Under the pieces are notes generated by a model that was not told where the DNA came from, did not search any database, and worked only from the letters and a program-made list of their open reading frames with translations. A stretch of DNA of 64,000 nucleotides from Azoarcus sp. CIB (GTDB taxonomy: Bacteria > Pseudomonadota > Gammaproteobacteria > Burkholderiales > Rhodocyclaceae): positions 1,364,001 through 1,428,000 of the forward strand of contig NZ_CP011072.1 of NCBI RefSeq assembly GCF_001190925.1. The letters are read 5' to 3'. Position numbers and translations under genes: made by a program. This document shows positions 26,576 to 36,887 of the stretch, one piece after another. Within the stretch, counting starts at the first letter, position 1. Each line of letters begins with the position of its first letter.

Positions 26576-27802
26576 CTAGTCGGAGAGGGAGGCGCTGCGC
26601 GATTTAGCGATCGGTGCTGAGGGCGACGTGCGGAGGAACGGTGGATGGCACGCGGACTGTGCTTCGTCCGAATGAATACGGTTCGCCTCATCAAGAATGC
26701 CGTGAAGCATCTCCGGTACTTCAAACAGGGCGCGGTTGTCGATGGCGCGCACGCTCGCGCGAAATTCATCGAGCCGGTCCAACAACTGAGCAACTGCGCG
26801 GTCGATCGTGCGGAAGCTGCCATGGACGATGCCGAGATGGTTGTCGCGAACCCATTCGGCGTTATAGCGCTCCTGCGGCATGGTCCAGGCGTTTTCCACG
26901 ACGATGACGGGCAAGCCTTGCTGCACGGCTTCGCTGATGCTGCCGGGGCCGGGCTTTCCGATGAAGAAATCCGCGAGCTGCATGTAGTACGGGATGTCCG
27001 GACTGAATTCGACGACGAGCCGGGAAGCCCCTTGCGGCAATGCACGTAGCTGACGGGCCAGCGACTTGTTGTGGCCGCAGATCAGGATCAGCTGCGTCGT
27101 CTCGGCGAGTTTTTGGGCGATACCCAGCATCGCTTTCGATCCATGTCCCCCGAAAAGCACGACGCCCGTCGGTCGCGATGGATCGAGGCCGTGGCGACGT
27201 CGCTCGCGCTGCCGATCGTACCGGGCCGCGGTGTAGAAATCGGGGCGGATGATCATCCCCGACGTCGCATGAATGCGCTCGTCGGTATGTCCCAGAGCGC
27301 GCGCCTGCTCGACGGCCTTGGGGGTGCCGCAGACGAAGTGCTGGGCCTGATCGGGTTCGATCCAGAAATTGGGCGGAACGTCGGCGAGATCGGTCAGCAC
27401 CGTCACGTAGGGCACGCCGGGTAGTGCGGTGGCGAGGCTTTCGAACAGGGCACGGTTGAAATTGGGAATCAGCGAGACGACCAGATCGGGTTCGGTTCGT
27501 GCCCAGTGCTGCTGGAGCTGCTTGACGAGCGGGCCGTGTGCGAGGCGGATCAGGGTTTGCAGGAGCTTCAGCTCCTGCGCCATTCCGATGGTCCATCCAC
27601 GCGCCAGGCGTTTGTTGTACCAGTCCTCCGGAGCACTGCCGGTGATGGTGCGAAATCGGTCCTGCGGGTCGAGGACTTCGAAGAGATTGACGAGGCGCAC
27701 CCGCCATTCCGGCTTGCGCTCACGCAGTACCGCAGCGAGGGCGACGGCTGTGGCGCGATGCCCGCCACCCGCGTTGAAGTAGATCAGGTCTACGGTTTTC
27801 AT
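26576..27802 (-). CDS. MGDG synthase-like glycosyltransferase (GT28 type)
   Basis: A 408-residue glycosyltransferase of the monogalactosyldiacylglycerol synthase/MurG-like fold. The N-terminal domain opens with DLIYFNAGGGHRATAVALAA (glycine-rich loop near residue 11) and contains NFNRALFESLATALPGVPYV; the C-terminal donor-binding domain has GVVLFGGHGSKAM, DFFIGKPGPGSISEAVQQGL and VVENAWTMPQERYN. It would transfer a sugar to a lipid acceptor at the inner face of the membrane. The last 30 residues are low-complexity. The start overlaps the stop of the upstream HAD gene, so the two are translationally coupled. Confidence 0.82.
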   Translation of the reverse strand: MKTVDLIYFNAGGGHRATAVALAAVLRERKPEWRVRLVNLFEVLDPQDRFRTITGSAPEDWYNKRLARGWTIGMAQELKLLQTLIRLAHGPLVKQLQQHWARTEPDLVVSLIPNFNRALFESLATALPGVPYVTVLTDLADVPPNFWIEPDQAQHFVCGTPKAVEQARALGHTDERIHATSGMIIRPDFYTAARYDRQRERRRHGLDPSRPTGVVLFGGHGSKAMLGIAQKLAETTQLILICGHNKSLARQLRALPQGASRLVVEFSPDIPYYMQLADFFIGKPGPGSISEAVQQGLPVIVVENAWTMPQERYNAEWVRDNHLGIVHGSFRTIDRAVAQLLDRLDEFRASVRAIDNRALFEVPEMLHGILDEANRIHSDEAQSACHPPFLRTSPSAPIAKSRSASLSD

Positions 27803-28512
27803 CCTTGCTCCGGGATGCCTGGTATCGGGAGGTCCAGGGTGTGCAACAGGCGGCGGCGGAAGTCGTCGGGCGAGGGCACGATGCATTCCTCCGGGACGTT
27901 GTAGGCGTTCGTCAGGCGCAACCGGTCTTCCGCGCCGTAGGCCACGACGAAGGGACACATGGCGGCTCCGATTGCCGCCCGGTAGTCGCTGTATTCGTCG
28001 CCACACGCGTAGGCGCGGGCCGGGTTGATCGCATAGCGTTCCCGCGTGCGCCTGAAGTGCAGCGTCTTGTCCTCGCGCAGGGGAAGACAGACGAGAAAAT
28101 CGAATTCGCGCGTGTCGATCCCGTGCCGGCGGAAGAGGCAGGCCAGCGTTTCCTCCGGGTCGATTGTGACGTTGCGCGTGACCATGCCGACGCGCACGTC
28201 CGGCGTTGCCAAGAGCGTCCGCAGCAAGGCGTCGATCCCCGGGTACAGGCACGCCTCGTGACGATAAAACTCCGTCAGCGTCGACAGGAGCCGCTTGCGG
28301 TTCTGCTTGCCGAACTGGCGTCGCAGATTGTTCGGAAACTCGCGCAGGCCACCAAGGTACTTGAACAGCTTGCGACGCTTCTGGAAGCGTTCGAGGTCGC
28401 CGAGGGCCATGCCGTGGCGCAGGAAACTTTGTTCGACCGCATGAAAGGCGTCTATGGTCGTGCCATCGGCATCGAAGATCACCAGACGGTCGTGATTGGG
28501 ATAAGTCGTCAC
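27799..28512 (-). CDS. HAD-superfamily hydrolase coupled to the glycosyltransferase
   Basis: A 237-residue HAD hydrolase. Motif I is RLVIFDADGTTIDAFHA near residue 10, motif II is MVTRNVT, the Lys is in LREDKTLHF and motif IV is YACGDEYSDYRAA. It resembles phosphoglycolate-phosphatase-like enzymes. It starts with GTG at 28512 and overlaps the glycosyltransferase by four bases, suggesting that it acts on a phosphorylated lipid or sugar in the same pathway; that link is inference from coupling. Confidence 0.82.
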   Translation of the reverse strand: MTTYPNHDRLVIFDADGTTIDAFHAVEQSFLRHGMALGDLERFQKRRKLFKYLGGLREFPNNLRRQFGKQNRKRLLSTLTEFYRHEACLYPGIDALLRTLLATPDVRVGMVTRNVTIDPEETLACLFRRHGIDTREFDFLVCLPLREDKTLHFRRTRERYAINPARAYACGDEYSDYRAAIGAAMCPFVVAYGAEDRLRLTNAYNVPEECIVPSPDDFRRRLLHTLDLPIPGIPEQG

Positions 28513-28662
28513 GCGGCTACGCTAGCCAATCACTGTGACAAGGGGATGACGCCGCGGCCGGGGGGATTGCCGGGGGCTTACCGCGAGTTCGTCCGGCAGA
28601 GCCCCGTAGGACATGCAGTGAGCGGGCCTCGCCTTGTTCTGGCGGTCAATCCCGCATAATGT

Positions 28663-28679
28663 GTTTATACGGTTTTAAC
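28663..28679. promoter_or_regulatory. AT-rich motif GTTTATACG-GTTTTAAC before the RHH-like gene
   Basis: GTTTATACG (28663-28671) followed by GTTTTAAC (28672-28679) stands about 20 bases before the start of a ribbon-helix-helix-like gene. The same 9-mer recurs exactly at 29569-29577 on the far side of the convergent gene pair. It may be a promoter element, an operator, or both. Confidence 0.4.
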
Positions 28680-28699
28680 TGTTGCAAGTGAGGTGTCTG

Positions 28700-29101
28700 A
28701 TGAAAAGTTCTTCCAGCGCACGTGGCCGCGCCCCCGCGGATCCGGTGGCCGCACCGCGCGCGCGTTCGGGTGGGAAGGGCGTCGACGGGGCTCCGACAGC
28801 CGCCGCGGCGAACCGGACGCCGACTGCAGCCGTTGCGGACGACGCTGCAGCAAAGGATGGGAAAGGCAGGAGGAACGGCCTCAGAAAACCGAAGCTCGTG
28901 CGTGACAGCTTCACGTTTCCGGCAGCGGATCACGCCCGGCTTGGCGAACTCAAGGAGCGCGCGCTGAAGTCCGGACGCGAAATCAAGAAGAGCGAACTGT
29001 TGCGGGCGGGGCTCGCTGCCTTGGTGGCGATGCCGGATGCGGCCTTCCTCGCGGCGCTCGATGGCGTGGAGCGGATCAAGACGGGGCGCCCGGCCAAATA
29101 G
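28700..29101 (+). CDS. ribbon-helix-helix-like DNA-binding protein (putative)
   Basis: A 133-residue basic protein. The first 60 residues are low-complexity (Ala, Arg, Pro, Gly). The C-terminal part fits a ribbon-helix-helix pattern: strand KLVRDSFTFP, helix DHARLGELKERALKSG, turn REIKKSE, helix LLRAGLAALVAMPDAAF. That suggests a dimeric DNA-binding protein; the match is by pattern, not by known family. The ATG at 28700 is chosen after AAGTGAGG. Unusual AT-rich motifs lie on both sides of this gene and the convergent small gene, which may be its sites. Confidence 0.6.
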   Translation: MKSSSSARGRAPADPVAAPRARSGGKGVDGAPTAAAANRTPTAAVADDAAAKDGKGRRNGLRKPKLVRDSFTFPAADHARLGELKERALKSGREIKKSELLRAGLAALVAMPDAAFLAALDGVERIKTGRPAK

Positions 29102-29146
29102 CGAGTGTCGCCGGCCTGTCCGGCTAGCGGCGACGCCGGGCAGGCG

Positions 29147-29374
29147 CTACGGTGCGAGTACCCGCACGACGATGTCTTCGCCCAAGCCGTTGCGGAACAT
29201 CCGCTCGGTGACGAATGCCCGCTCTATCGGCGTGAGCGCCTTCGCCAGGGTTTGCCCGATGCTGAAATGCCCCGCGCGAACATGTCGTTCGATGTGGCGG
29301 GCGGTTTCGAGGATCTTCTTGTGGCGGTTGGAAGGGCGCGCGCCCGCGCCGTCGCCGTCGATGACCGTGAGCAT
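29147..29374 (-). CDS. small hypothetical protein, convergent to the RHH-like gene
   Basis: A 75-residue protein, MLTVIDGDGAGARPSNRHKK onward, with a helical middle (ILETARHIERHVRAGHFSIG) and a C-terminal RMFRNGLGEDIVVRVLAP. No known domain or membrane segment is visible and the start lacks a strong ribosome site, so expression is uncertain. A longer open frame on the opposite strand looks non-coding. It is included because its amino acid composition is protein-like. Confidence 0.4.
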   Translation of the reverse strand: MLTVIDGDGAGARPSNRHKKILETARHIERHVRAGHFSIGQTLAKALTPIERAFVTERMFRNGLGEDIVVRVLAP

Positions 29375-29550
29375 TCTTCGTGTGTGGAACCGCGGCCGGC
29401 CGGCCGGGGAGGTCGGGCCGCGACGGCAAGCCGCCGGAGCCTTTGCAGACGCCTCGTCACACCCTCCTTTCCCGCCTGCGTCTGGTTGCAGAGATCAACC
29501 CTGTCCTGCGCCCGCTTCATCGTCCCGGTTGCATCGTCCGGCCGATGGCG

Positions 29551-29586
29551 GTTTATATCGTTAAAACAGTTTATACGCTTTTATCG
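29551..29586. repeat. cluster of three related AT-rich 9-10-mers
   Basis: GTTTATATCG (29551-29560), GTTTATACG (29569-29577) and CTTTTATCG (29578-29586) are near-direct repeats, with TTAAAACA between the first two. GTTTATACG is identical to the copy at 28663-28671. The cluster is upstream of the 75-residue minus-strand ORF. Confidence 0.45.
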
Positions 29587-29655
29587 GGAGATCAAGGGCG
29601 GCCGTCACGGTACTGCGGCTTAAGCGTGTAGCCGCGATTGCCTGAGTTCGGCGGC

Positions 29656-29695
29656 AAAAAAAAATCCCTGCGCACCACCATCGGGTGCGCAGGGA
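29656..29695 (-). terminator. Rho-independent terminator of the phasin gene
   Basis: On the minus strand a perfect 12-base stem (TCCCTGCGCACC at 29665-29676 with its complement at 29684-29695, seven-base loop) is followed by nine T (A run 29656-29664). It lies about 80 bases after the phasin stop. Confidence 0.9.
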
Positions 29696-29776
29696 TCGGT
29701 GTGAGTACGGTCAGCGTTGACCCGGAAACGTGCGGGTGGCTACCGCCTCAGACGGTCGGATGGATGGAGCGATGCT

Positions 29777-30289
29777 TCAGGCCGATTTCCTTGCCCGACC
29801 TGCGGTTTCCTCATGCGATTCGGTCAGGCTTTCGCTGGCCGCTTCGCCGGCGCCGGTGGCGCGCTTGGCGAGCTGGAGGGCGGACATCACGGCGGCAAGC
29901 GCGAGATCCGTGCCGGCGGGCGCGGAGCGGGCTGCGTTGTCGATGTTGGTCGTGAGCTCGCGGGTGAATTCGGCGATTCGCGGCTCCATGAGTTGCAGGA
30001 TCGCCTGTTGTCCTTCGCTGACGATTTCGTAAGTGCCACGGACGCACGCGGTGGCATTGTCGATCACCGACTGGCCCAACGCCATGTCGTGCGTCAGGCG
30101 CTCGCCCGTCTTCTGCGGATCCAGCAACGAGGTGGCACGGTTGGCTCCATCCTGCAGCAGGGTGCGCGACGTGCCGAGGTTCAGCGCCATCAAGCGTGCG
30201 CTGGTGTCGAAGGCGATGTTGAACACGGCGGTCATCGTGTCGAGACCGGCCTTGCCGGAATCGACGAATTTTTCTGCGGTGGCGATCAT
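29777..30289 (-). CDS. phasin family protein
   Basis: A 170-residue helical phasin, a protein that coats polyhydroxyalkanoate granules. Helical, Ala/Thr/Gln-rich sequence such as AEKFVDSGKAGLDTMTAVFN and QSVIDNATACVRGTYEIVSE is typical of the phasin_2 family, and there are no membrane segments. A GGAG ribosome site precedes the ATG and a strong terminator follows. Granule synthesis genes are not in this window. Two small ORFs lie upstream on the same strand. Confidence 0.85.
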   Translation of the reverse strand: MIATAEKFVDSGKAGLDTMTAVFNIAFDTSARLMALNLGTSRTLLQDGANRATSLLDPQKTGERLTHDMALGQSVIDNATACVRGTYEIVSEGQQAILQLMEPRIAEFTRELTTNIDNAARSAPAGTDLALAAVMSALQLAKRATGAGEAASESLTESHEETAGRARKSA

Positions 30290-30446
30290 TGCATACTCCA
30301 GTGGCTATCGGTGGGCAGCGGGGGGAACTCCGGTGCGAGCCTGCGGCGCAGGTGCACGTCCGTCTACATAGCAGGCCGATGTTATGGATTTGTTGTCGCT
30401 GGCCGGGGCGATACATTTCCGGGGCCGTGATCAAGGCCCGCCGGGT

Positions 30447-30704
30447 TCAAGGCAATAATCGTCTTTCCTGCATGGACAGGAATTGCCGTTTCGCTTTCTG
30501 GCGCGCAAGATCACGATTGATTTGCGATTGCTGCCTGCCGAACGCGTCACGTTCGGCGATGCTGCCTTGTGCGGCCTCGATCGAGCGCCGGCAGCGCCAG
30601 CGGTAACCGTGCCGGGTGAGATGGCGGTCCATCTCATCGCGTGGGTGGTGAACGCGGCAGCAGTGGCAAAACAGCATCTCCGGCATCGAATTCAGGCCTT
30701 TCAT
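30447..30704 (-). CDS. small Cys/His-rich protein, possible zinc-binding
   Basis: An 85-residue protein with an N-terminal cluster MLFCHCCRVHHPRDEM (three Cys, two His), then YRWRCRRSIEAA with another Cys, which together could bind one zinc ion. The C-terminal half is basic and helical with many Gln and Arg. I do not recognise the family; a nucleic-acid-binding role is possible but unproven. The gene lies upstream of the phasin gene on the same strand, 157 bases away, and follows a 35-residue ORF. Confidence 0.55.
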   Translation of the reverse strand: MKGLNSMPEMLFCHCCRVHHPRDEMDRHLTRHGYRWRCRRSIEAAQGSIAERDAFGRQQSQINRDLARQKAKRQFLSMQERRLLP

Positions 30705-30726
30705 GCGTTCGAATGGGTATCCGCGA

Positions 30727-30834
30727 TCATTGCGAGGCTCCGGTGCTGATGGCGTCCGGCTGCCACGGATAGAGCCAGTCGTCCTCGAACATCTCGTCGA
30801 TGATTCGTTGCAGATCGAAGAATCTCCACCTCAT
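30727..30834 (-). CDS. 35-residue small ORF upstream of the Cys/His-rich gene
   Basis: The peptide begins MRWRFFDLQRIIDEMFEDDW and ends GASQ. It is acidic and aromatic-rich, with a GGGAG ribosome site five bases before the ATG at 30834. It ends 22 bases before the next small gene. The composition is protein-like, but it is too short to classify. Confidence 0.35.
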   Translation of the reverse strand: MRWRFFDLQRIIDEMFEDDWLYPWQPDAISTGASQ

Positions 30835-30916
30835 TCGCGCTCCCGGGTGTCTGCGATGACTGACTCTGCTCACCCTATCAAGGGAACATGGCAATCTCGT
30901 TTCAACTCGACGATGC

Positions 30917-32023
30917 GTGCGCGATCAGGACGGGAAGGCAATGCCGCCCGGTTCCGGGCCTACGGCCCGCCCACGCTCCCATTCAAGCTTTGTTGACGAT
31001 TCGATCGTGGCGAATTCTGCGATTTTCGAGCTGAACGAACTGGAAAACGTCATCGAGGCGGGGAGGGGGCACCTCGAGACGCGTGTCGTGGCCGAAATCG
31101 ATGGAGGATGCGGCACCCGATTCCCGCTCTATGCGATCGCATTGGGCAATCCGGATCGTGCGGTGCCCGCAATCGGTTTCTTCGGCGGCGTTCATGGGCT
31201 GGAAAGGATCGGTGCCGACGTCGTGATCGCCTACCTGAGGCACCTCGTCATGCGCCTGCGCTGGGACTCCACCCTGCATCGACAGCTGGAATCCGTTCGC
31301 TTGGTATTCATGCCCCTCGTGAATCCAGGCGGCATGTGGCGGGGCACACGCGCCAATCCGAACGGTGTCGATCTGATGCGGAACGCGCCCCTCGAAGCGC
31401 ACGAGCGTGTGCCGCCGCTGATCGGCGGACAGCGGATCAGTTCCCGCTTGCCCTGGTATCGCGGTCATCGCAACTGCGCCATGGAAACCGAGAGTCGCGC
31501 GCTGTGCGAAACCGTCGGCGAGGAACTGCTCTCACGGGACTTCAGCATCGCCCTCGACTGTCATTCGGGATTCGGGCTGGTCGATCGCGTCTGGTTTCCG
31601 TATGCCCATACCCGCACACCGTTGCGCCACCTCGCGGAGATCCATGCCTTGAAGGAGATCTTTCGCCAGACGCATACGCATCATCCGTACGTCATCGAGC
31701 CGCAAAGCCGCCAATATCTGACCCATGGCGACCTGTGGGATTTCCTGCACCTGCAAGCCTGCGAGAAGGCCGGGCGCATCTTCCTGCCGCTGACGCTGGA
31801 AATGGGGGCCTGGTTGTGGATCAAGAAGAATCCGCGTCAGCTGTTCTCCCGACACGGAATTTTCAATCCCCAGGTCGCACACCGGCAGCAGCGCGTGCTC
31901 CGTCACCACCTGTCGCTGCTGGATTTCCTGTCGCGGGCGACGTGCAGCTACCGGCTATGGCTGCCCGAGGGCGAGGCGCGCGCCAAACACCACGAGCTTG
32001 CCGTCGCTCACTGGTACCGATGA
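30917..32023 (+). CDS. M14-type zinc carboxypeptidase-like protein
   Basis: A protein of up to 368 residues related to the M14 carboxypeptidase/succinylglutamate desuccinylase group. Zinc ligands fit FFGGVHGLERIG (H-x-x-E) near residue 90 and LDCHSGFG (His) near 213; the catalytic Glu is probably in PLTLEMGAW. NPGGMWRGTRANPNGVDLMR is the substrate-binding Asn-Arg region of the family. The start is not settled: GTG at 30917 gives the longest frame, but the first 30 residues are not protein-like and GTG at 31007 (MANSAIFELNELENV) may be the true start. The next gene begins five bases downstream, so they form an operon with an alpha/beta hydrolase. Confidence 0.8.
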   Translation: MRDQDGKAMPPGSGPTARPRSHSSFVDDSIVANSAIFELNELENVIEAGRGHLETRVVAEIDGGCGTRFPLYAIALGNPDRAVPAIGFFGGVHGLERIGADVVIAYLRHLVMRLRWDSTLHRQLESVRLVFMPLVNPGGMWRGTRANPNGVDLMRNAPLEAHERVPPLIGGQRISSRLPWYRGHRNCAMETESRALCETVGEELLSRDFSIALDCHSGFGLVDRVWFPYAHTRTPLRHLAEIHALKEIFRQTHTHHPYVIEPQSRQYLTHGDLWDFLHLQACEKAGRIFLPLTLEMGAWLWIKKNPRQLFSRHGIFNPQVAHRQQRVLRHHLSLLDFLSRATCSYRLWLPEGEARAKHHELAVAHWYR

Positions 32024-32027
32024 GCCC

Positions 32028-32804
32028 ATGACGACCTGGATCTTCCTCCGCGGTCTCACGCGGGAAAGTCGCCACTGGGGCGACTTCGTGGACACGTTCC
32101 GCCGAACCATGCCGGATTCGCGTGTCGTGACGATCGATCTTCCCGGGAACGGCGCACTGCATCACTTGACCAGCCCGACCGACGTGCGCGAGATCGCCGT
32201 CTACTGTCAAAAAACATTGACACGGCTCGGCATCGAGCCCCCCTACAACCTGCTGGCAATGTCTCTGGGTGCAATGGTCGCGGTGGCGTGGGCGCACGCG
32301 TGCCCGGGCGCGATTGCCCGTTGTGTCCTGATCAACACCAGCCTGCGCCCATTCAGTCCGTTCTATCGGCGTCTGCGCCCGCGCAACTACCTTCCGTTGC
32401 TGAAGCTGGCGCTGTTCGGGGGTACGGGGCGCGAATGGGAGGAAAGGATCCTCTCCCTGACCAGCCGGCTACGCGTTGGTGCGGCGGACGTGCTGGATTC
32501 CTGGATCGCCTTCCGCACGGAATACCCGGTCACGAGGAAGAATGCGTGGCGCCAACTGTGCGCGGCTGCGCAATACCGTGCCGGGGACGAAAGTCCGGGA
32601 ACGGCACTGCTGATTCTTGCCAGCCGGAACGATGGGCTGGTTCATGCGGATTGTTCCCTGGCCCTTGCGCGCGCATGGAACTGTGCGATCAGGATTCATC
32701 CACGGGCGGGCCACGACATTCCGCTGGATGACGGCCCGTGGGTTGCAGCCCGGGTGCAGGAATGGGCGGAGAGTCGGGACAGTGATCGGAGTCCACGGGC
32801 CTGA
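32028..32804 (+). CDS. alpha/beta-fold hydrolase
   Basis: A 258-residue hydrolase of the alpha/beta fold. The nucleophile elbow is LLAMSLGAMVAVAW near residue 85 (Ser), the catalytic His is in HPRAGHDIPLDDG and an Asp lies in ASRNDGLVHADC. The N-terminal WIFLRGLTRESRHW forms the oxyanion strand. It probably acts as an esterase or lipase on a small substrate. It begins five bases after the M14 peptidase gene stop and may act on its product; this is inference only. Confidence 0.82.
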   Translation: MTTWIFLRGLTRESRHWGDFVDTFRRTMPDSRVVTIDLPGNGALHHLTSPTDVREIAVYCQKTLTRLGIEPPYNLLAMSLGAMVAVAWAHACPGAIARCVLINTSLRPFSPFYRRLRPRNYLPLLKLALFGGTGREWEERILSLTSRLRVGAADVLDSWIAFRTEYPVTRKNAWRQLCAAAQYRAGDESPGTALLILASRNDGLVHADCSLALARAWNCAIRIHPRAGHDIPLDDGPWVAARVQEWAESRDSDRSPRA

Positions 32805-32907
32805 AAGCCCTGGCGCAGGCGGTTTGAGTACCTCGCCTGGACATTCATCGGCGTTCCGGAAGCCGGCGTAACCACTTTGCGCCAGCCCCAGGAACGCCTT
32901 CCCCGGA

Positions 32908-35151
<2,244 letters not shown>

Positions 35152-35371
35152 TTAGCCGTAATGCATTGCTGTTTCTATCGATTTCTAAACATGGGGGCGA
35201 TAGCCTCGATTCATCTGTGACGGATATGCGCCCGGCGGGCGTTGCCTCGCGGCCCGGCCCGGCGCACTTCGCGTAAGTGTTGCGCATGTCCTGCAGCGAA
35301 GACAGTGACGGGAACGCCCACGCCGCCCACGCGTCGAAAGCCTCGTCGATGACAACATCAGGAAAGACGCG

Positions 35372-36448
35372 ATGGCGCACTCAACGACACAGGACCGCGC
35401 CGCGGGCGCCATACTCGGCGCCTTCGTCGGCGACGCGCTCGGGCTCGGCCCTCACTGGTACTACGACCTCGACGAACTGCGCCGCGATTACGGCGAGTGG
35501 ATCACCGACTACACCAGCCCGAGGCCCGGGCGCTACCACGAAGGGATGGCCGCGGGGCAACTGTCGCAAGCCGGACTGATCCTGAAGATGCTGCTGCAGT
35601 CCGTCGTCGAGCGTGGCGATTACGAGGAAGCGGATTTCTGCCGTCGTATGGATGAAGAGCTCTTTCCCCGGCTCGACGGCACCCCGATGTCCGGGCCCGG
35701 CGGATACACCAGTCAGTCGATTCGCGAGGCCTGGCGGCGCCGGGTCGAGCAGGGCCTGCAGTGGTCGCAAACCGGCGGACACGCCGATACCACCGAAGCG
35801 ATCGAGCGCTCGTTGGTCCTAGCCGTGCGCTACGCCCCGGAGCCGCATCGGCTCGCCGACGCCATCGCCCGCAACACGCACCTCACCCAGACCGACGAAC
35901 TGATCGTGTCGCTGACTGTGGCGTATGGAGCCGTGCTCGGTCTCCTGGTGCAGGGGGAGAAACTCGACGCCCAGCTCTCCGGAAAGCTCATGCGCCTCGT
36001 CAAGTCCGGCGACCTGCCTTTCCATGCGGTCACGACCGGACAACTCCAGGCCCCGCGCCGCGGCGAAGCCGAGCCCTCGCACGCCGGACGCTTCGCCTCG
36101 CCCGACGCACTGCTGACGCCGTCCTACATTGCCCGTGCCGCCGCCGACCCCGACATCCGCATCGAGCCCGCGTGGAAGGTCTCGCTCGTCTACGGGATGC
36201 CATGCGCGGCCTATCACGTGTTGCCGGCCGTCTACTACCTTGCGGCGCGCTTCCACGACGACTTCGAGTCGGCCGTGCTGCACGCCATTAACGGCGGTGG
36301 CCAGAACCAGGCCCGCGCGATGCTCGCCGGCGCCCTGGTCGGCGCCCAATGCGGACTGTCAGGCATCCCCGGCCGTTTCCTCGACGGCCTTGAGGACGCG
36401 GTCGAGCTCCAGCAACTCGCACGAAGCCTCGCTGCGCAGCTCGCGTAG
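35372..36448 (+). CDS. ADP-ribosylglycohydrolase-fold protein, crystallin J1-like
   Basis: A 358-residue protein of the ADP-ribosylglycohydrolase (DraG/ARH) fold. The N-terminal AAGAILGAFVGDALGLGPHW is family-typical, but the usual T-D-D-T motif after it is replaced by MAAGQLSQAGLIL, and the C-terminal D-x-D metal motif is replaced by NGGGQNQARAMLAGALVGAQ. A different acidic motif, GGHADTTEAIERS, lies at about residue 135, as in crystallin J1-like members. It may therefore act on another substrate or by another metal arrangement. Cytoplasmic, single gene, divergent from katG. Confidence 0.78.
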   Translation: MAHSTTQDRAAGAILGAFVGDALGLGPHWYYDLDELRRDYGEWITDYTSPRPGRYHEGMAAGQLSQAGLILKMLLQSVVERGDYEEADFCRRMDEELFPRLDGTPMSGPGGYTSQSIREAWRRRVEQGLQWSQTGGHADTTEAIERSLVLAVRYAPEPHRLADAIARNTHLTQTDELIVSLTVAYGAVLGLLVQGEKLDAQLSGKLMRLVKSGDLPFHAVTTGQLQAPRRGEAEPSHAGRFASPDALLTPSYIARAAADPDIRIEPAWKVSLVYGMPCAAYHVLPAVYYLAARFHDDFESAVLHAINGGGQNQARAMLAGALVGAQCGLSGIPGRFLDGLEDAVELQQLARSLAAQLA

Positions 36449-36595
36449 GGGAGCGTTGATTACCGTTGATGGAATTGCCGGCTGGAATTCTTGGGCGCGC
36501 AAGGGCTTGCTTGCGCACTGCCCCCGTTCTCGACTCCGCCTGGCGGCGGGGAGTAAGCAGGCTTTGCGCGAAATTGCGCCAAAGCCGGAAACGAC

Positions 36596-36622
36596 AAGGG
36601 CCTGCACGATGTGCAGGCCCTT
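36596..36622 (-). terminator. hairpin after tRNA-fMet, probable terminator
   Basis: A 12-base perfect stem, AAGGGCCTGCAC with its complement and a three-base loop (36608-36610), lies nine bases downstream of the tRNA 3' end. On the minus strand the stem itself ends in TT and is followed by GTCGTTT, so the T-run is weak. Confidence 0.6.
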
Positions 36623-36629
36623 GGCTTGT

Positions 36630-36707
<78 letters not shown>

Positions 36708-36887
36708 TCGGAGAAACAAAACTATAGCGAACTTCTACCAGGCCCGCAAGAACTATTTTCGAAAATCTTCCAGCTGACCCTCGCAGCTTGTCTTGCCGGG
36801 GTGATTATTGGATAGTGCCGGGTTTTTGTGCAGGCCGCGAATTGTCTGCAATTTCAGTGGCTTCGAGTTCTTGATGGGGGATGTTCG

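Larger units (their letters stand above)
29375..29776. other. 402-base region between small ORF and phasin gene
   Basis: The region holds the AT-rich repeats at 29551-29586 and the phasin terminator at 29656-29695. No convincing gene is seen; open frames here are shadows without recognisable sequence. Confidence 0.5.

Noticed and set aside
29105-29623. A plus-strand frame of 172 codons overlapping the 75-residue minus-strand ORF
   Set aside because: Composition is Arg/Cys/Pro-rich and irregular, and it runs into an AT-rich repeat region; the minus-strand frame is more protein-like.
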